A stretch of 42,089 bases of DNA from NCBI GenBank assembly GCA_015056905.1, contig SVFI01000021.1:1-42089 (forward strand). The letters run 5' to 3'. How positions within the stretch are numbered: position 1 is the stretch's first letter; each line of letters starts with the position of its first letter. The stretch is from Lachnospiraceae bacterium. GTDB lineage: Bacteria > Bacillota > Clostridia > Lachnospirales > Lachnospiraceae. The notes under the pieces were generated by a model. It was not told where the DNA came from. It did no database searches and saw only the letters and a program-made list of their open reading frames with translations. Positions 15,873 through 25,139 of the stretch are shown one piece after another. Both the position numbers and the translations under genes were made by a program.

Positions 15873-18800
15873 ATGAATTTCATTACAAAAAGAATTCGCC
15901 AAATCTTTTTTATGAACAAAATTTACAGAAGGGTAGTATCGGCAGTACTGACGGTCTGCATGGTCGCAGGGTTTATGCAGATACCGGGATTTAGTCTTTC
16001 TGCAAAGGCGGGGAGTGCAGATCTTTCGACGACTGTAACAAAGATTACGTTGAAAGGAAATGAACTGACTGACGATACGATTGTTAAAAATGGAGACCCT
16101 ATTAAAATTTCATTTAATTGGGCTTTAGACAATTTAGATAAGACGACGGATAGATTTGAGGTGGATTTGAACGCGCTCAAAAAGACGAATATTAGCATCT
16201 CGAACTCTGCGAATAAAAATACGCTGTTGGATGTTGCGTTTGAACCGGTTGGTTTTTATTGGGTAGAAGATGGCAGATTGATCGTCGAGATTACAAGCGA
16301 AGAGTTCCGTTTAAGAGATAATCGACACGGGGCAGTGTCGATTGAAGGTGTGGTACAGATTGATGACACGAACTTAAAGGATGGAGACCCGGTGACGATT
16401 GAACTTGGTGATAAGAAGTATACGCCGACCTTTACTACCGGTATCCCTACGAGTGAAGTGACTGGACAGAAAGCGGCGAGTGGTTCTCTGACCAAGGATG
16501 CAAACGGTAATTTTGTGCAGAAGTTTACAATGGAAGTCAAAGCAAATGCGGGTGATGTTTCAAACATCAGCATTGCAGATACGCCGGGAGAGGCTCTTGG
16601 CTCAATTGCCGAAATTCAAATTGAAAGCAGTACGACGGATGATATAACGTTGCAAAGTTTTGCGTCGCTTGCAGATTTAAATTCATATTTGGCGGGGAAA
16701 ACATTGCCGCAGGATAAGAAATTCGTGGTTTCTTATACGACAACAGTGGACCACAGCAATACGGATTGGAATAAGTTTAAAAATACGGCAACTGTTACAT
16801 ATACAGACAATAAAGGAGCAACCGGAACGAAAAACTGGGAAGCCTGGGCGTATCCGACAGACCCATCAGTCAATAAGAGCGGTGTGCTGTCTGCAGATGG
16901 AAGTGCTGTCACATGGACGGTTACGGTAAATCTTGGAGATTATGAGCCGGAGGATGTACAGTCAATCAAGGATATTCCGGGGCTTGGATTGGTAGATACG
17001 ACGGCATTTGATATTCCATTTCCGGAGGGTTGGACAGCAAATGGTAAGATCTACACTTATACAATAGCAGATAAGGCGGTGACGGATGAGTACAAGGAAA
17101 GCGTCAGTTCTGCAGAAATTACCAATACGGCAAAGCTTACCATGGAAGACGGCAGTGAATATACTACGACAGGCAAGGTGTATACAGAGCCTAAGCCATG
17201 GGTGAAAAAAAATGCAGGTACATATAACCAATCAACAAAAGAACTGACATGGGATGTTGTGCTTGATCCGATTCCGGTCGGAGTGACGGATGTTGTTGTT
17301 TCGGACGTCGCGGGAGCGGTATGGGTTGTCAACAAGGGAAATATTTCTAATACGTGGAAAGTTGAAGTTGACAATCAAGAAGTAATTACGGCAGAAAAAG
17401 GAAAAGGTGCTTATTTTGATGAGTACCTGGAAAGTTATGACGAGTGGAATCCGGCGCAGCAGATTAAGCTGAAGAACAGCTATGTCCAAGAAAAAGCATC
17501 GGCGGGTCAACCTATTACTGTGACGTTTACCACCGTTATCAACGATGAGAGTCTTGCCGGCAAAGTCTATACAAATCAGGCCAACGTAACCTATAAGGAT
17601 CCGGTTTTGCAGGAGACAAAAACACAGTCGGCAACAGCACAGTACAAAAACACAAGTGATTTGCTGACAAAGACAGGAGAGGCGATTGGCGGTCAGGATT
17701 CCATCCGCTACAAAGTGAAAATATATCTTGATGGATATGAGCCAATAAATGTAAACGATACGATTGCCATTCAAGAAAGTTTTCCGGACGAGTTGAAAAT
17801 GAGTGATACGGCAGATAAGACAGCAACGGTAGAGGACCCTTGGGGAAATGTCAAAGCGCAGACGACTCCTTCGTATGACGAGGCGACAAAACAGTTTACG
17901 ATTCAGCTGACACCGGATATGGTAAATCAGATTGGTTCGGATAATCCGTATCTTGTTCTTACATATACTTTGGATGTTAAAGACCGCGCAAAATTTGCGA
18001 TGGACGGCGGACAGGATTTCGTCAACACTGCATCTGCGAAATATAACGATAATAATATTGGTTCGGATTCTGCAATGGTTCATTTGGAGCCGCAGGATGT
18101 GGTATCAAAATCCGGTGTATACAATATCGAAACGGCACCATACGCAGAATATACAGTATTGGTCAATGAAGATGCGCTTGATTTGGTGAATGGTTCGGAC
18201 TACATTTCTGCGACGGACACAATGGGGAGTGCGCTTTCCTATGACATCGCTTCCGTAAAAGTGCAGAAATATGAGGCAGGAAACTGGACGGAGTTGGTGC
18301 GTCCGGATGGTTATAAAATGACCTATGACGAGGCGTCAAATTCTCTTGTTTTTAACAATCTTCCGGATGAAGCTTACTTAAAGATTACTTACCGCGCACG
18401 CGTCAACTTGGGGGAAGGAGAGGCTTTGAATGCGGAGAATGCGACCAATGCTTTCTCGCTTTCCGGAAGTTCTTCCGATGCAGTAAAAGCGGAAAAAGGA
18501 TTTTCGGTGATGGCGGTGAAGCCCGATGCCTGGGCGACATCAAGTATCGGAAAGATTAATTTGTATAAATACTGGACAAGTGATGGAAATATGGTGGCGC
18601 TGAATGGCTCAAAATTCAGGGTTGATAAGGTCAAGTATGATGCGGCGAGCAATTCCATGATTCCTGATCCTGGAAAACCGGGAGATGTGGATTATAACAA
18701 TGGAAATGCTACGTTGATTAGTGAGATTGAGGTGGAGTCAAATGGATCCGTGACAATCGATGGACTCTCCTATTCGCGTATTTATGCACTATACGAGACG

Positions 18801-21800
18801 GAAGCTCCGACGGGTTATGCGAAACGTGAGGAGCCTTACTATTTTGTGCTTGCAGATAGCGATGCGGTTCTTCCTCCGGAATCCTCAGGTATTGTGGTAA
18901 AACCATTTACTGCCGGCGGTCAGCTTCTGTATGAAAATTATAAGAGTGACAAAGGAACGCTGGAAGTGACAAAGTCCTTGAAGGGAGTGGACGCTGCGGA
19001 TATTTCGGCAGCGCTTGCGAAACTTTCTTTTGTGGTGAAGGATAGTTCGGACAATGTAGTAGATGGAGGAAGCTTTAATGGTAGCACAATGACGCTTGTT
19101 GACGGCGTGTACAAAAAGGTGCTTCACAATCTGGATGAGGGTGCATACACGGTGACGGAGACCGTAACAAGCTCGGAAGGATATGTCTACCATTCGTCTA
19201 CCTATAAGGTGACGGTAGGTGAAGATGAGACGGTTGCGGAGACGGACTATGTAAATGGAAGCGATAAGACTGTAACTGTTGAAAACGAAAAAGTGACGAC
19301 GGTGGCATTTGAGAATACCTATCGTAAAACAGCCGGTATTAAGGTGCAGAAAGCAGTCAGCGGTGATGCAGACTGGGATCAGATTAAGTCGGTGCTTAAA
19401 TTTGAGGTGTATAAAAATGGTTCGCCGGATGAATTGGTTGCTACAATAAGCGGAACAGATATGACGCTTAGCGGAGATGTGTACACCAAAACCGTTTACG
19501 GTTTGGATGCGTCTGCTACCTATTATGTGAAAGAGGTCGGAGCAGCGCTTTCGGGATATACAAAGACAACCACATATCAAATTGGAACGGAAGAGGCGGC
19601 AGACGGTGAAACGACAGCGGACATCATTCTGACAGATGACGTTGTGGAGATGGTGACTTTCACGAATGATTATGAAGTAAACAAGGGTACGATTAAGCTG
19701 ACGAAGGTACTTACGACTGAGAGTCAAAAGACATGGGATGAGATTAAATCAGGTCTTGAATTTGTGATAAAATCAGGAACAACGGGTACGGAGCTTCATC
19801 GGGTATCCGGAGATGATTTTGTATACAATGATGTCAGCGGTCTTTATGAATATTCTGTGCCTATGGAATTTGAATTAGGTTCTTATGTTGTAGCGGAAGT
19901 TATCAATGATTTGACCGGTGTTATTGTGACGACAAGCCATAAGGTGGATTCCGGTGCGGAGGTTTCGGGTAAAGAAGCGGTAGTGACAATTTCGTCTGAA
20001 GGACAGGAGTCAGTGGTTGCATATAGCAATGATTATAAACTTAAAACGGCCACTCTCGTTGTTAGGAAAACGGTAACGGGAGAAAAAACTTGGGATGATA
20101 TTAAGAATTCTATCAGCTTCAAGGTGACATACCCGGATAACACTACAGAAAAAATCATTCCGGGGAATGAATTTACGAATAGCGGCGATGGAGTATATGT
20201 CTATAAACTTGAGGGATTGACTCAGGATGGAGATTATACCGTTGAAGAAATTTTTAGTTCTGAAATTGTGGACTATACAAGAGCAACGGTTGTCAAAGTG
20301 GATAACGAAACGCAGCAGGCGGGTGACAGTGTTGTCGTAGAAGAGTTTTCCGTTCCTGACGGTGCAACGGTCCATTTTACCAACGACTATAAGCGCGACA
20401 CAGGTAAACTTCGTCTTGAAAAGACACTTAGCGGTGTGGATGCGGCGGATGTTGAAACGGCGGAGAATGCGATTCGTTTTGAAGTGAAGCCGGCTCCGGA
20501 TGGAAGTGCGAGCAAGGTGTATAAACTCTCTGAGTTTAAGAAGGCTTCCGATGGAAGCTACTGGCTTGAAATCGACGATGTGCTGACGGGTACATATCAG
20601 GTAAAAGAAGTTGTTTATGATCTTAACGGATACGATACAAAGAGTGTGACCTATACACGTACGGCGTCAACCGGTGCCGGTGATGTGGTTGCAGATGGAA
20701 AAGACAATGGGGCGTCGCTGGAGGTTGTGAAAGATAAGACGACGTCTTTGGAAGTGGTAGATACCTACGAAAAACATGTTGGATCCCTCGTGATTACCAA
20801 GTCTGTGACAGGAAAGAACTGGGACGATGTAAAGGAAAAACTTGCGTTCCATGTTACGAATGCAGCGAACGGATACGATGAAACCTTTGATTATAGGGAT
20901 TTTTCGGGACCGGATGCGAATGGGCTTTATACATGTACCATCGAAAATCTTGCGCTCGGAACCTATCAGGTGACGGAAATTCTGCAGGAGATTGCAGGAA
21001 CGGTTTGCAAGACGACATATAAGATTGGTGCAGGAAGCGCGGTGAATGGAAAAGAAGCGCAACTTAGTCTTTTGTCCAAAGGGCAGGAAGCACATGTTGC
21101 GTATGTCAATGCTTATGATAATTTAACAGGAATACTGCTCCTTAAGAAGAGTGTCAAGGGTGATCGTGCATGGGAGGATGTACGTGATACGCTCAATTTC
21201 GTAGTTGAAACGGAAGGATATAAAGAAACGTTCACATACACAGATTTTACAGGCCCTGATTCGGACGGTAATTATACGTGTACGGTGGAAAACTTAGTAG
21301 ACGGAAAGACATATACAATCAGAGAGGTTGTTTCCGGTGAAAATATGGTTTCTTATACGAGAACCACGACTGTTAAGGTTGATGGCGGGACGGCGGTTTC
21401 GGGATTGCAGAACAGCATTGTGTTTGATGCGGATACAGGAGCGACGGCGACGATTACCAACAGTTATAAGCGGAACACAGGTAAACTTATCTTGAACAAG
21501 ACGCTTGCGGGAATCGAAAGTGAAGATCTGGCTCAGGCAAAAAATGATATCGTATTTACGGTAATGCCATCTCCGACAGGAGTCGGAAGTTCGAAGACCT
21601 ATAAACTTTCTGAGTTTACTGAAAAGGCAAATGGTTTGTATTCTCTTGAGATTCCGAATGCGTTGACAGGAACTTACACGGTAAAAGAGACGGCTTATAA
21701 CGTAAATAATTACGATGTGCTTTCGGTGGAATATTCTATGACAGTCGGCGCTGCGACGGTAGCGGTTGCAGATGGAATGCATTCCGGAGCGACTGCGCCT

Positions 21801-23744
21801 GTTTCTAAAAATGGAACAACGATTGTTACGGTGACGGATACCTATAAAAAGCAGACGGGTAACTTGAAGTTAACTAAGGTGGTTGCGGGAGGTGTTTCTT
21901 TTGATGATGTAAAAGAAAAAATTTCCTTCCGAGTAACAGGACCAAACGGATATGATGAGACGTTTGAAGGGGTGGAATTCACCGGTAACAGTAAGGAAAT
22001 TACAGGGCTTGCGCTTGGAGAATACACAATTACGGAAACGGTGAAGGACGTTGTGGGATACGAGTATGTATCTACGGTGAATTCTACAGGAAGCGGAACC
22101 ACGACAGCAGAAGTGGAAGTGACCGGAAATACCACTAAAGAACTTTCTTTTACCAATACTTATAGTGCGGTTGAAACCGGAAAGATTTTGATTCAGAAGA
22201 CTCTTAAGGGAGATATTACTGAGGAAGAAGCAAAAGGCGCCCTTGAATTTAAAGTAACCAACACGGATACAGATGAGGAAGAGATATATACGCTCAAAGA
22301 CTTTACGAAACAGGCGGATGGCACATATACGCTTGAGCTTGATGCGAACGTTGGTGGCTACACGATAGAAGAAACGGTTTATGACGTTGACGGATATGTG
22401 ACAGACAGCGTGAAGTATTCGGTGGATGGCAGTCCTATGACGGACGGAACCAAGGCGGATATAACCGTTGTGAAAGATACGACAACAGAGGTTGTATTTG
22501 AAGATGCCTACACCAAAGATGAAGGTAAGCTTGTGATTACCAAGACCATCAAAGGTGATGTGACAAAGGAAGAGGCGGAAGGTGCGCTTCAGTTTAAAGT
22601 GACGGATACCGGTACGGGTAAATCCGAGACATACACGCTGAAGGATTTCACATACGACGCAGCAACGGGAGTCTATACACTTGAACTTGATGTTCCGAGC
22701 GGAACATACACCGTAGAAGAGACGATTTATGATGTCAAAGGCTATATCACAGCGAGTATAAAACGTAAAGTCGGAACCGGAGAATATGCATCCGGAACAA
22801 CTGCGGATGCAACGGTAGAAATCGGAAAGAGCATCCGGGTTGACTTTGAAGATACATACGAAAAGAATGAAGGTAAGCTTGTGCTTACGAAGTCTGTCAA
22901 GGGTGACCTTGCATGGGATGATATCAAAGATGATTTGTCCTTTGTTGTCAAAAATGTGGCGACCGGAGAGAGCAAGACATACAAGGCATCTGCTTTCAAA
23001 GATGATGATGGTGACGGTGTTTATATGCTTGTCATTGAAGGATTGACACGCGGCGAATATACGGTTACAGAAAAACTTGACGACGAAAAAGGTTACTTGC
23101 TGGAAACAATGTATACTGTGGATGGCGGAAGCAAGAATTATGGAAGTAAGGCGAAGGTAACGCTTGGCAAGGAAGGCGTACAGGTTGACTTTGTGAATAC
23201 GTACACAAGTACCAAAGGTAAGCTTGTGATAACCAAGACGCTCAAGGGTACGATTGAAAGGAAAGATGCGGAAGCGGTGCTTGAGTTTAAGGTGACAAAC
23301 ACCAAGACGAACAAGAGCAAGACATATACTTTGGATGACTTTACTTACGATAAGGAAGCAGGAAAGTATACGCTGGAGCTTTCCCTTGAACCGGGAACCT
23401 ACAAGGTGACTGAGACGGTATATGATGTGGATGGCTACAAATTAAAGAGTGTGACATATCAGGTCGGAGACGGAGAGAGAGAAGAAGGCAATTCTGCCAA
23501 GGCGAAAGTCGAGACGGGAGAGACGATAAAGGTTGCTTTCGTTGATAAGTATTACAAAACGAAGACGTCGGATAATTCTATAACTCAGACACCACCGACA
23601 AGTACTACGACATCCACGACGACAGATCGTGACACGCCGAAGACGGGTGACGAATCGCCGCTTGCGCTTTGGTTTATGATGCTGTTGTTTGGCGCTTGCG
23701 GTATCGTAGGAAGTATTTATGGATTGCGTAAAAATAAGAAGTAA
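15873..23744 (+). CDS. Giant repeat-containing cell-wall-anchored surface protein (adhesin type)
   Basis: This 2623-residue exported protein starts with a long signal peptide: basic KRIRQ..KIYRR, hydrophobic VVSAVLTVCMVAGFMQI, then SLSAKA as likely cleavage site. Residues ~45-930 are beta-rich, adhesin-like domains resembling Cna/pilin modules (for example TYTDNKGATG, NTASAKYNDN). Near 930-1020 is a SpaA-like domain (INLYKYWTSDG ... ALYETEAPTGYAKREEPYYF). Residues ~1026-2563 hold 13 degenerate repeats. A Thr/Ser-rich wall-spanning stretch follows, then TPKTGDESP (residues 2588-2596), a hydrophobic segment and a KNKK tail: a sortase sorting signal. ATG 15873 has GGGAG six bases upstream. The next gene is the likely sortase. 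Ligand unknown; adhesion to host or plant material is inference. Confidence 0.9.
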   Translation: MNFITKRIRQIFFMNKIYRRVVSAVLTVCMVAGFMQIPGFSLSAKAGSADLSTTVTKITLKGNELTDDTIVKNGDPIKISFNWALDNLDKTTDRFEVDLNALKKTNISISNSANKNTLLDVAFEPVGFYWVEDGRLIVEITSEEFRLRDNRHGAVSIEGVVQIDDTNLKDGDPVTIELGDKKYTPTFTTGIPTSEVTGQKAASGSLTKDANGNFVQKFTMEVKANAGDVSNISIADTPGEALGSIAEIQIESSTTDDITLQSFASLADLNSYLAGKTLPQDKKFVVSYTTTVDHSNTDWNKFKNTATVTYTDNKGATGTKNWEAWAYPTDPSVNKSGVLSADGSAVTWTVTVNLGDYEPEDVQSIKDIPGLGLVDTTAFDIPFPEGWTANGKIYTYTIADKAVTDEYKESVSSAEITNTAKLTMEDGSEYTTTGKVYTEPKPWVKKNAGTYNQSTKELTWDVVLDPIPVGVTDVVVSDVAGAVWVVNKGNISNTWKVEVDNQEVITAEKGKGAYFDEYLESYDEWNPAQQIKLKNSYVQEKASAGQPITVTFTTVINDESLAGKVYTNQANVTYKDPVLQETKTQSATAQYKNTSDLLTKTGEAIGGQDSIRYKVKIYLDGYEPINVNDTIAIQESFPDELKMSDTADKTATVEDPWGNVKAQTTPSYDEATKQFTIQLTPDMVNQIGSDNPYLVLTYTLDVKDRAKFAMDGGQDFVNTASAKYNDNNIGSDSAMVHLEPQDVVSKSGVYNIETAPYAEYTVLVNEDALDLVNGSDYISATDTMGSALSYDIASVKVQKYEAGNWTELVRPDGYKMTYDEASNSLVFNNLPDEAYLKITYRARVNLGEGEALNAENATNAFSLSGSSSDAVKAEKGFSVMAVKPDAWATSSIGKINLYKYWTSDGNMVALNGSKFRVDKVKYDAASNSMIPDPGKPGDVDYNNGNATLISEIEVESNGSVTIDGLSYSRIYALYETEAPTGYAKREEPYYFVLADSDAVLPPESSGIVVKPFTAGGQLLYENYKSDKGTLEVTKSLKGVDAADISAALAKLSFVVKDSSDNVVDGGSFNGSTMTLVDGVYKKVLHNLDEGAYTVTETVTSSEGYVYHSSTYKVTVGEDETVAETDYVNGSDKTVTVENEKVTTVAFENTYRKTAGIKVQKAVSGDADWDQIKSVLKFEVYKNGSPDELVATISGTDMTLSGDVYTKTVYGLDASATYYVKEVGAALSGYTKTTTYQIGTEEAADGETTADIILTDDVVEMVTFTNDYEVNKGTIKLTKVLTTESQKTWDEIKSGLEFVIKSGTTGTELHRVSGDDFVYNDVSGLYEYSVPMEFELGSYVVAEVINDLTGVIVTTSHKVDSGAEVSGKEAVVTISSEGQESVVAYSNDYKLKTATLVVRKTVTGEKTWDDIKNSISFKVTYPDNTTEKIIPGNEFTNSGDGVYVYKLEGLTQDGDYTVEEIFSSEIVDYTRATVVKVDNETQQAGDSVVVEEFSVPDGATVHFTNDYKRDTGKLRLEKTLSGVDAADVETAENAIRFEVKPAPDGSASKVYKLSEFKKASDGSYWLEIDDVLTGTYQVKEVVYDLNGYDTKSVTYTRTASTGAGDVVADGKDNGASLEVVKDKTTSLEVVDTYEKHVGSLVITKSVTGKNWDDVKEKLAFHVTNAANGYDETFDYRDFSGPDANGLYTCTIENLALGTYQVTEILQEIAGTVCKTTYKIGAGSAVNGKEAQLSLLSKGQEAHVAYVNAYDNLTGILLLKKSVKGDRAWEDVRDTLNFVVETEGYKETFTYTDFTGPDSDGNYTCTVENLVDGKTYTIREVVSGENMVSYTRTTTVKVDGGTAVSGLQNSIVFDADTGATATITNSYKRNTGKLILNKTLAGIESEDLAQAKNDIVFTVMPSPTGVGSSKTYKLSEFTEKANGLYSLEIPNALTGTYTVKETAYNVNNYDVLSVEYSMTVGAATVAVADGMHSGATAPVSKNGTTIVTVTDTYKKQTGNLKLTKVVAGGVSFDDVKEKISFRVTGPNGYDETFEGVEFTGNSKEITGLALGEYTITETVKDVVGYEYVSTVNSTGSGTTTAEVEVTGNTTKELSFTNTYSAVETGKILIQKTLKGDITEEEAKGALEFKVTNTDTDEEEIYTLKDFTKQADGTYTLELDANVGGYTIEETVYDVDGYVTDSVKYSVDGSPMTDGTKADITVVKDTTTEVVFEDAYTKDEGKLVITKTIKGDVTKEEAEGALQFKVTDTGTGKSETYTLKDFTYDAATGVYTLELDVPSGTYTVEETIYDVKGYITASIKRKVGTGEYASGTTADATVEIGKSIRVDFEDTYEKNEGKLVLTKSVKGDLAWDDIKDDLSFVVKNVATGESKTYKASAFKDDDGDGVYMLVIEGLTRGEYTVTEKLDDEKGYLLETMYTVDGGSKNYGSKAKVTLGKEGVQVDFVNTYTSTKGKLVITKTLKGTIERKDAEAVLEFKVTNTKTNKSKTYTLDDFTYDKEAGKYTLELSLEPGTYKVTETVYDVDGYKLKSVTYQVGDGEREEGNSAKAKVETGETIKVAFVDKYYKTKTSDNSITQTPPTSTTTSTTTDRDTPKTGDESPLALWFMMLLFGACGIVGSIYGLRKNKK
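18948..23560 (+). repeat. Thirteen tandem degenerate protein repeats (~118 codons each)
   Basis: Each unit starts near a (T/E)GKLxxxKxLxG motif, passes an F(V/K)V strand, a GxY(T/S)xxL strand, TYxVxExxxxxxGY, and ends near VxFxNxY. Two subtypes are visible: those with an aspartate/alanine-rich helix (like VDAAD or TKEEAEGAL) and those with WDDIK. In order the subtypes read A B B B A B B A B A A B A. The last units (from about 22190) are most alike, also at DNA level (GGTAAGCTTGTG recurs at about 22525, 22871 and 23217). Confidence 0.85.
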
Positions 23745-23758
23745 CATATAATGTCAAA

Positions 23759-23787
23759 AGGGGTTTCTGCCGGGCAGAAACCTCTTT
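23759..23787 (+). terminator. Hairpin between surface protein and sortase (weak terminator or attenuator)
   Basis: A 12-bp stem with one G-T pair (23759-23770 with 23774-23785) and a three-base loop is followed by only TTGGC, not a proper U tract. It starts 14 bases after the surface-protein stop and probably lowers, but does not stop, transcription into the sortase gene, or protects the 3' end of the upstream mRNA. Confidence 0.6.
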
Positions 23788-23813
23788 GGCTATGGCAGAA
23801 AGAGTGTGGCAGA

Positions 23814-24650
23814 ATGGAAGAAAAGTTAAGCAGACGCGAGAAAAGAAAGCAATTCCGAATGAAAAGAAACAGAATATGTTTGGCGATGCTTGCGATGGTT
23901 TCGCTGGCGGTATTTATATACTCCGCTTACAGTCTTTGGGATTATTATGCGGATCATCGAAGGGAAGAGGGTTTGAAAAAGGAGCTTGCGTCACTTCGTA
24001 ATGTTGGAGAAGAAGATGTCGCGGTCAAAGCCGGGGCGGATGTGGAAGGGACAAAGGTGTCTGAGTCGTTACAGACAAAGCGGACGGCGGAAGATATCGC
24101 TGCATTTTATGAAGAAATGAAGCACAAAAACGAAGATTATGTGTGCTGGATTACGGTGGATGGCAGTTCCATCGACTATCCGGTTGTCAAAAAGGATAAT
24201 TCCTTCTACTTAAATCATGACTTTTACGGAGAGATAAGCAGACACGGGTCCATTTTCATGGATGAGACATGCGGTCCGGAAGATGAGGTGCTCTTAGTTC
24301 ACGGTCATCATATGAAGGATGGCACTATGTTCGGCGACTTAAAAAGATATAAGGATGATGAGTTCCGGAAAAAACACAGGACCATCCTGCTGGAGTTTGC
24401 AGACGGAATCAGCGTATATCGTGTTTTTGCTCTGGCCAAAATCGATTTGACGGATGAGAATTCATTCCGGTTTGAGGTGCTTCCGAAGACGGCGGAAGAG
24501 AAGGTATTATATATAGAAGGTTTGGATGATGCGGCGTTTTGGTATGATGAGACTCAGGCCGATGCCGAAAGCGGTGTTTTGGTGCTTTCGACTTGTGACT
24601 ATGGCACGGATGAGGAACGTCTGATTGTTGCTGCAAAAAAAATAGAATAA
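23814..24650 (+). CDS. Class B sortase
   Basis: This 278-residue membrane-bound cysteine transpeptidase has a basic amino end, one membrane anchor (about residues 20-42, ICLAMLAMVSLAVFIYSAY) and an extracellular catalytic domain. WITVDGSSIDYPVV, FMDETCG, LLVHGHHMKDGTMFGDL (catalytic His about 165) and VLVLSTCDYGTDEERLIV (Cys about 261, Arg about 269) are class B hallmarks. The frame is open from 23751, but that extension encodes the hairpin at 23759-23787 and has no ribosome-binding site, so ATG 23814 is preferred; its own site (GAGTG) is weak. Clostridial class B sortases are known to accept (S/P/N)PxTG signals, and the neighbouring surface protein ends in TPKTG, so they are likely enzyme and substrate. 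Confidence 0.88.
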   Translation: MEEKLSRREKRKQFRMKRNRICLAMLAMVSLAVFIYSAYSLWDYYADHRREEGLKKELASLRNVGEEDVAVKAGADVEGTKVSESLQTKRTAEDIAAFYEEMKHKNEDYVCWITVDGSSIDYPVVKKDNSFYLNHDFYGEISRHGSIFMDETCGPEDEVLLVHGHHMKDGTMFGDLKRYKDDEFRKKHRTILLEFADGISVYRVFALAKIDLTDENSFRFEVLPKTAEEKVLYIEGLDDAAFWYDETQADAESGVLVLSTCDYGTDEERLIVAAKKIE

Positions 24651-24656
24651 AACTGC

Positions 24657-24685
24657 TTGACGATGGACATTTCGTGTGATATATT
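24657..24685 (+). promoter_or_regulatory. Sigma-A promoter of the rpmG-secE-nusG operon
   Basis: TTGACG (24657-24662), 17 bases, TATATT (24680-24685). It begins just after the sortase stop. No clear terminator separates it from the sortase; a run of eight T at about 24710 has no strong stem before it. Confidence 0.8.
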
Positions 24686-24751
24686 TGATTAGCGAGATGA
24701 CATTAGGTCTTTTTTTTATGCTCAAAAAAGCGGTGAATGGAGGAAATAGAT

Positions 24752-24901
24752 ATGCGTACAAAAATTACATTAGCATGTACAGAATGTAAGAATCGTAACT
24801 ACAATATGACAAAGGATAAAAAGACACATCCGGACAGAATGGAAACAAAGAAATATTGTAGATTCTGCAAAACTCATACTTTACACAAAGAAACAAAATA
24901 A
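24752..24901 (+). CDS. rpmG: 50S ribosomal protein L33
   Basis: This 49-residue gene reads [17 protein letters not shown] and ends THTLHKETK. It has two CxxC pairs (Cys9/Cys12 and Cys36/Cys39), the zinc-binding form of L33. Length is normal for the family. GGAGG lies eight bases before the ATG. It is first in the conserved rpmG-secE-nusG order. Zinc-binding L33 forms are replaced under zinc starvation in some Firmicutes; no Zur-type operator is evident here. Confidence 0.95.
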   Translation: MRTKITLACTECKNRNYNMTKDKKTHPDRMETKKYCRFCKTHTLHKETK

Positions 24902-24929
24902 TCCGTTTTAATAGATAGGAGTAAAAGTT

Positions 24930-25124
24930 ATGGGAGAAAGTAGTACAGAAAAGAAAGGCTTCGTGGAAGGCCTTAAGGCTGAATTCAAGAAAATTGTCTG
25001 GCCTAACAAAACTACGCTCGGAAAACAGGCAGTAGCGGTTACTATTATTTCTGTAATTTTAGGACTGATTATTGCGTTACTTGATACGGTTATTCAATAT
25101 GCAATCAACTTTATTACAATGTAA
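24930..25124 (+). CDS. secE: Preprotein translocase subunit SecE
   Basis: This 64-residue membrane protein has the single-span short form typical of Gram-positive bacteria: an amphipathic helix (FVEGLKAEFKKIVWPNKTTL, with the conserved WP) and one transmembrane helix (about residues 37-60, AVTIISVILGLIIALLDTVI). It clamps SecY in the Sec translocon. AGGAG precedes the ATG. It sits between rpmG and nusG, the usual place. Confidence 0.95.
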   Translation: MGESSTEKKGFVEGLKAEFKKIVWPNKTTLGKQAVAVTIISVILGLIIALLDTVIQYAINFITM

Positions 25125-25139
25125 AGCGAGGGTGGCAAT

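Noticed and set aside
17232-18083. 283-residue and similar minus-strand frames opposite the surface protein
   Set aside because: Low-complexity Cys/Arg/Ile composition, no family motif, fully antisense to the repeat protein.
18948-23560. Repeats as a CRISPR array or DNA satellite
   Set aside because: The period is about 350 bases, in frame, divergent at DNA level and encodes a continuous protein.
23751-23813. Amino-terminal extension of the sortase from ATG 23751
   Set aside because: The stretch encodes a 12-bp hairpin, has no ribosome-binding site, and the predicted residues do not look like a signal or domain.
24690-24722. Terminator before rpmG (run of eight T)
   Set aside because: No stable stem lies directly before the T run; only three pairs could form.
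24902-24929. tRNA-Trp between rpmG and secE, as seen in some clostridia
   Set aside because: The gap is only 28 bases and holds just the ribosome-binding site of secE.
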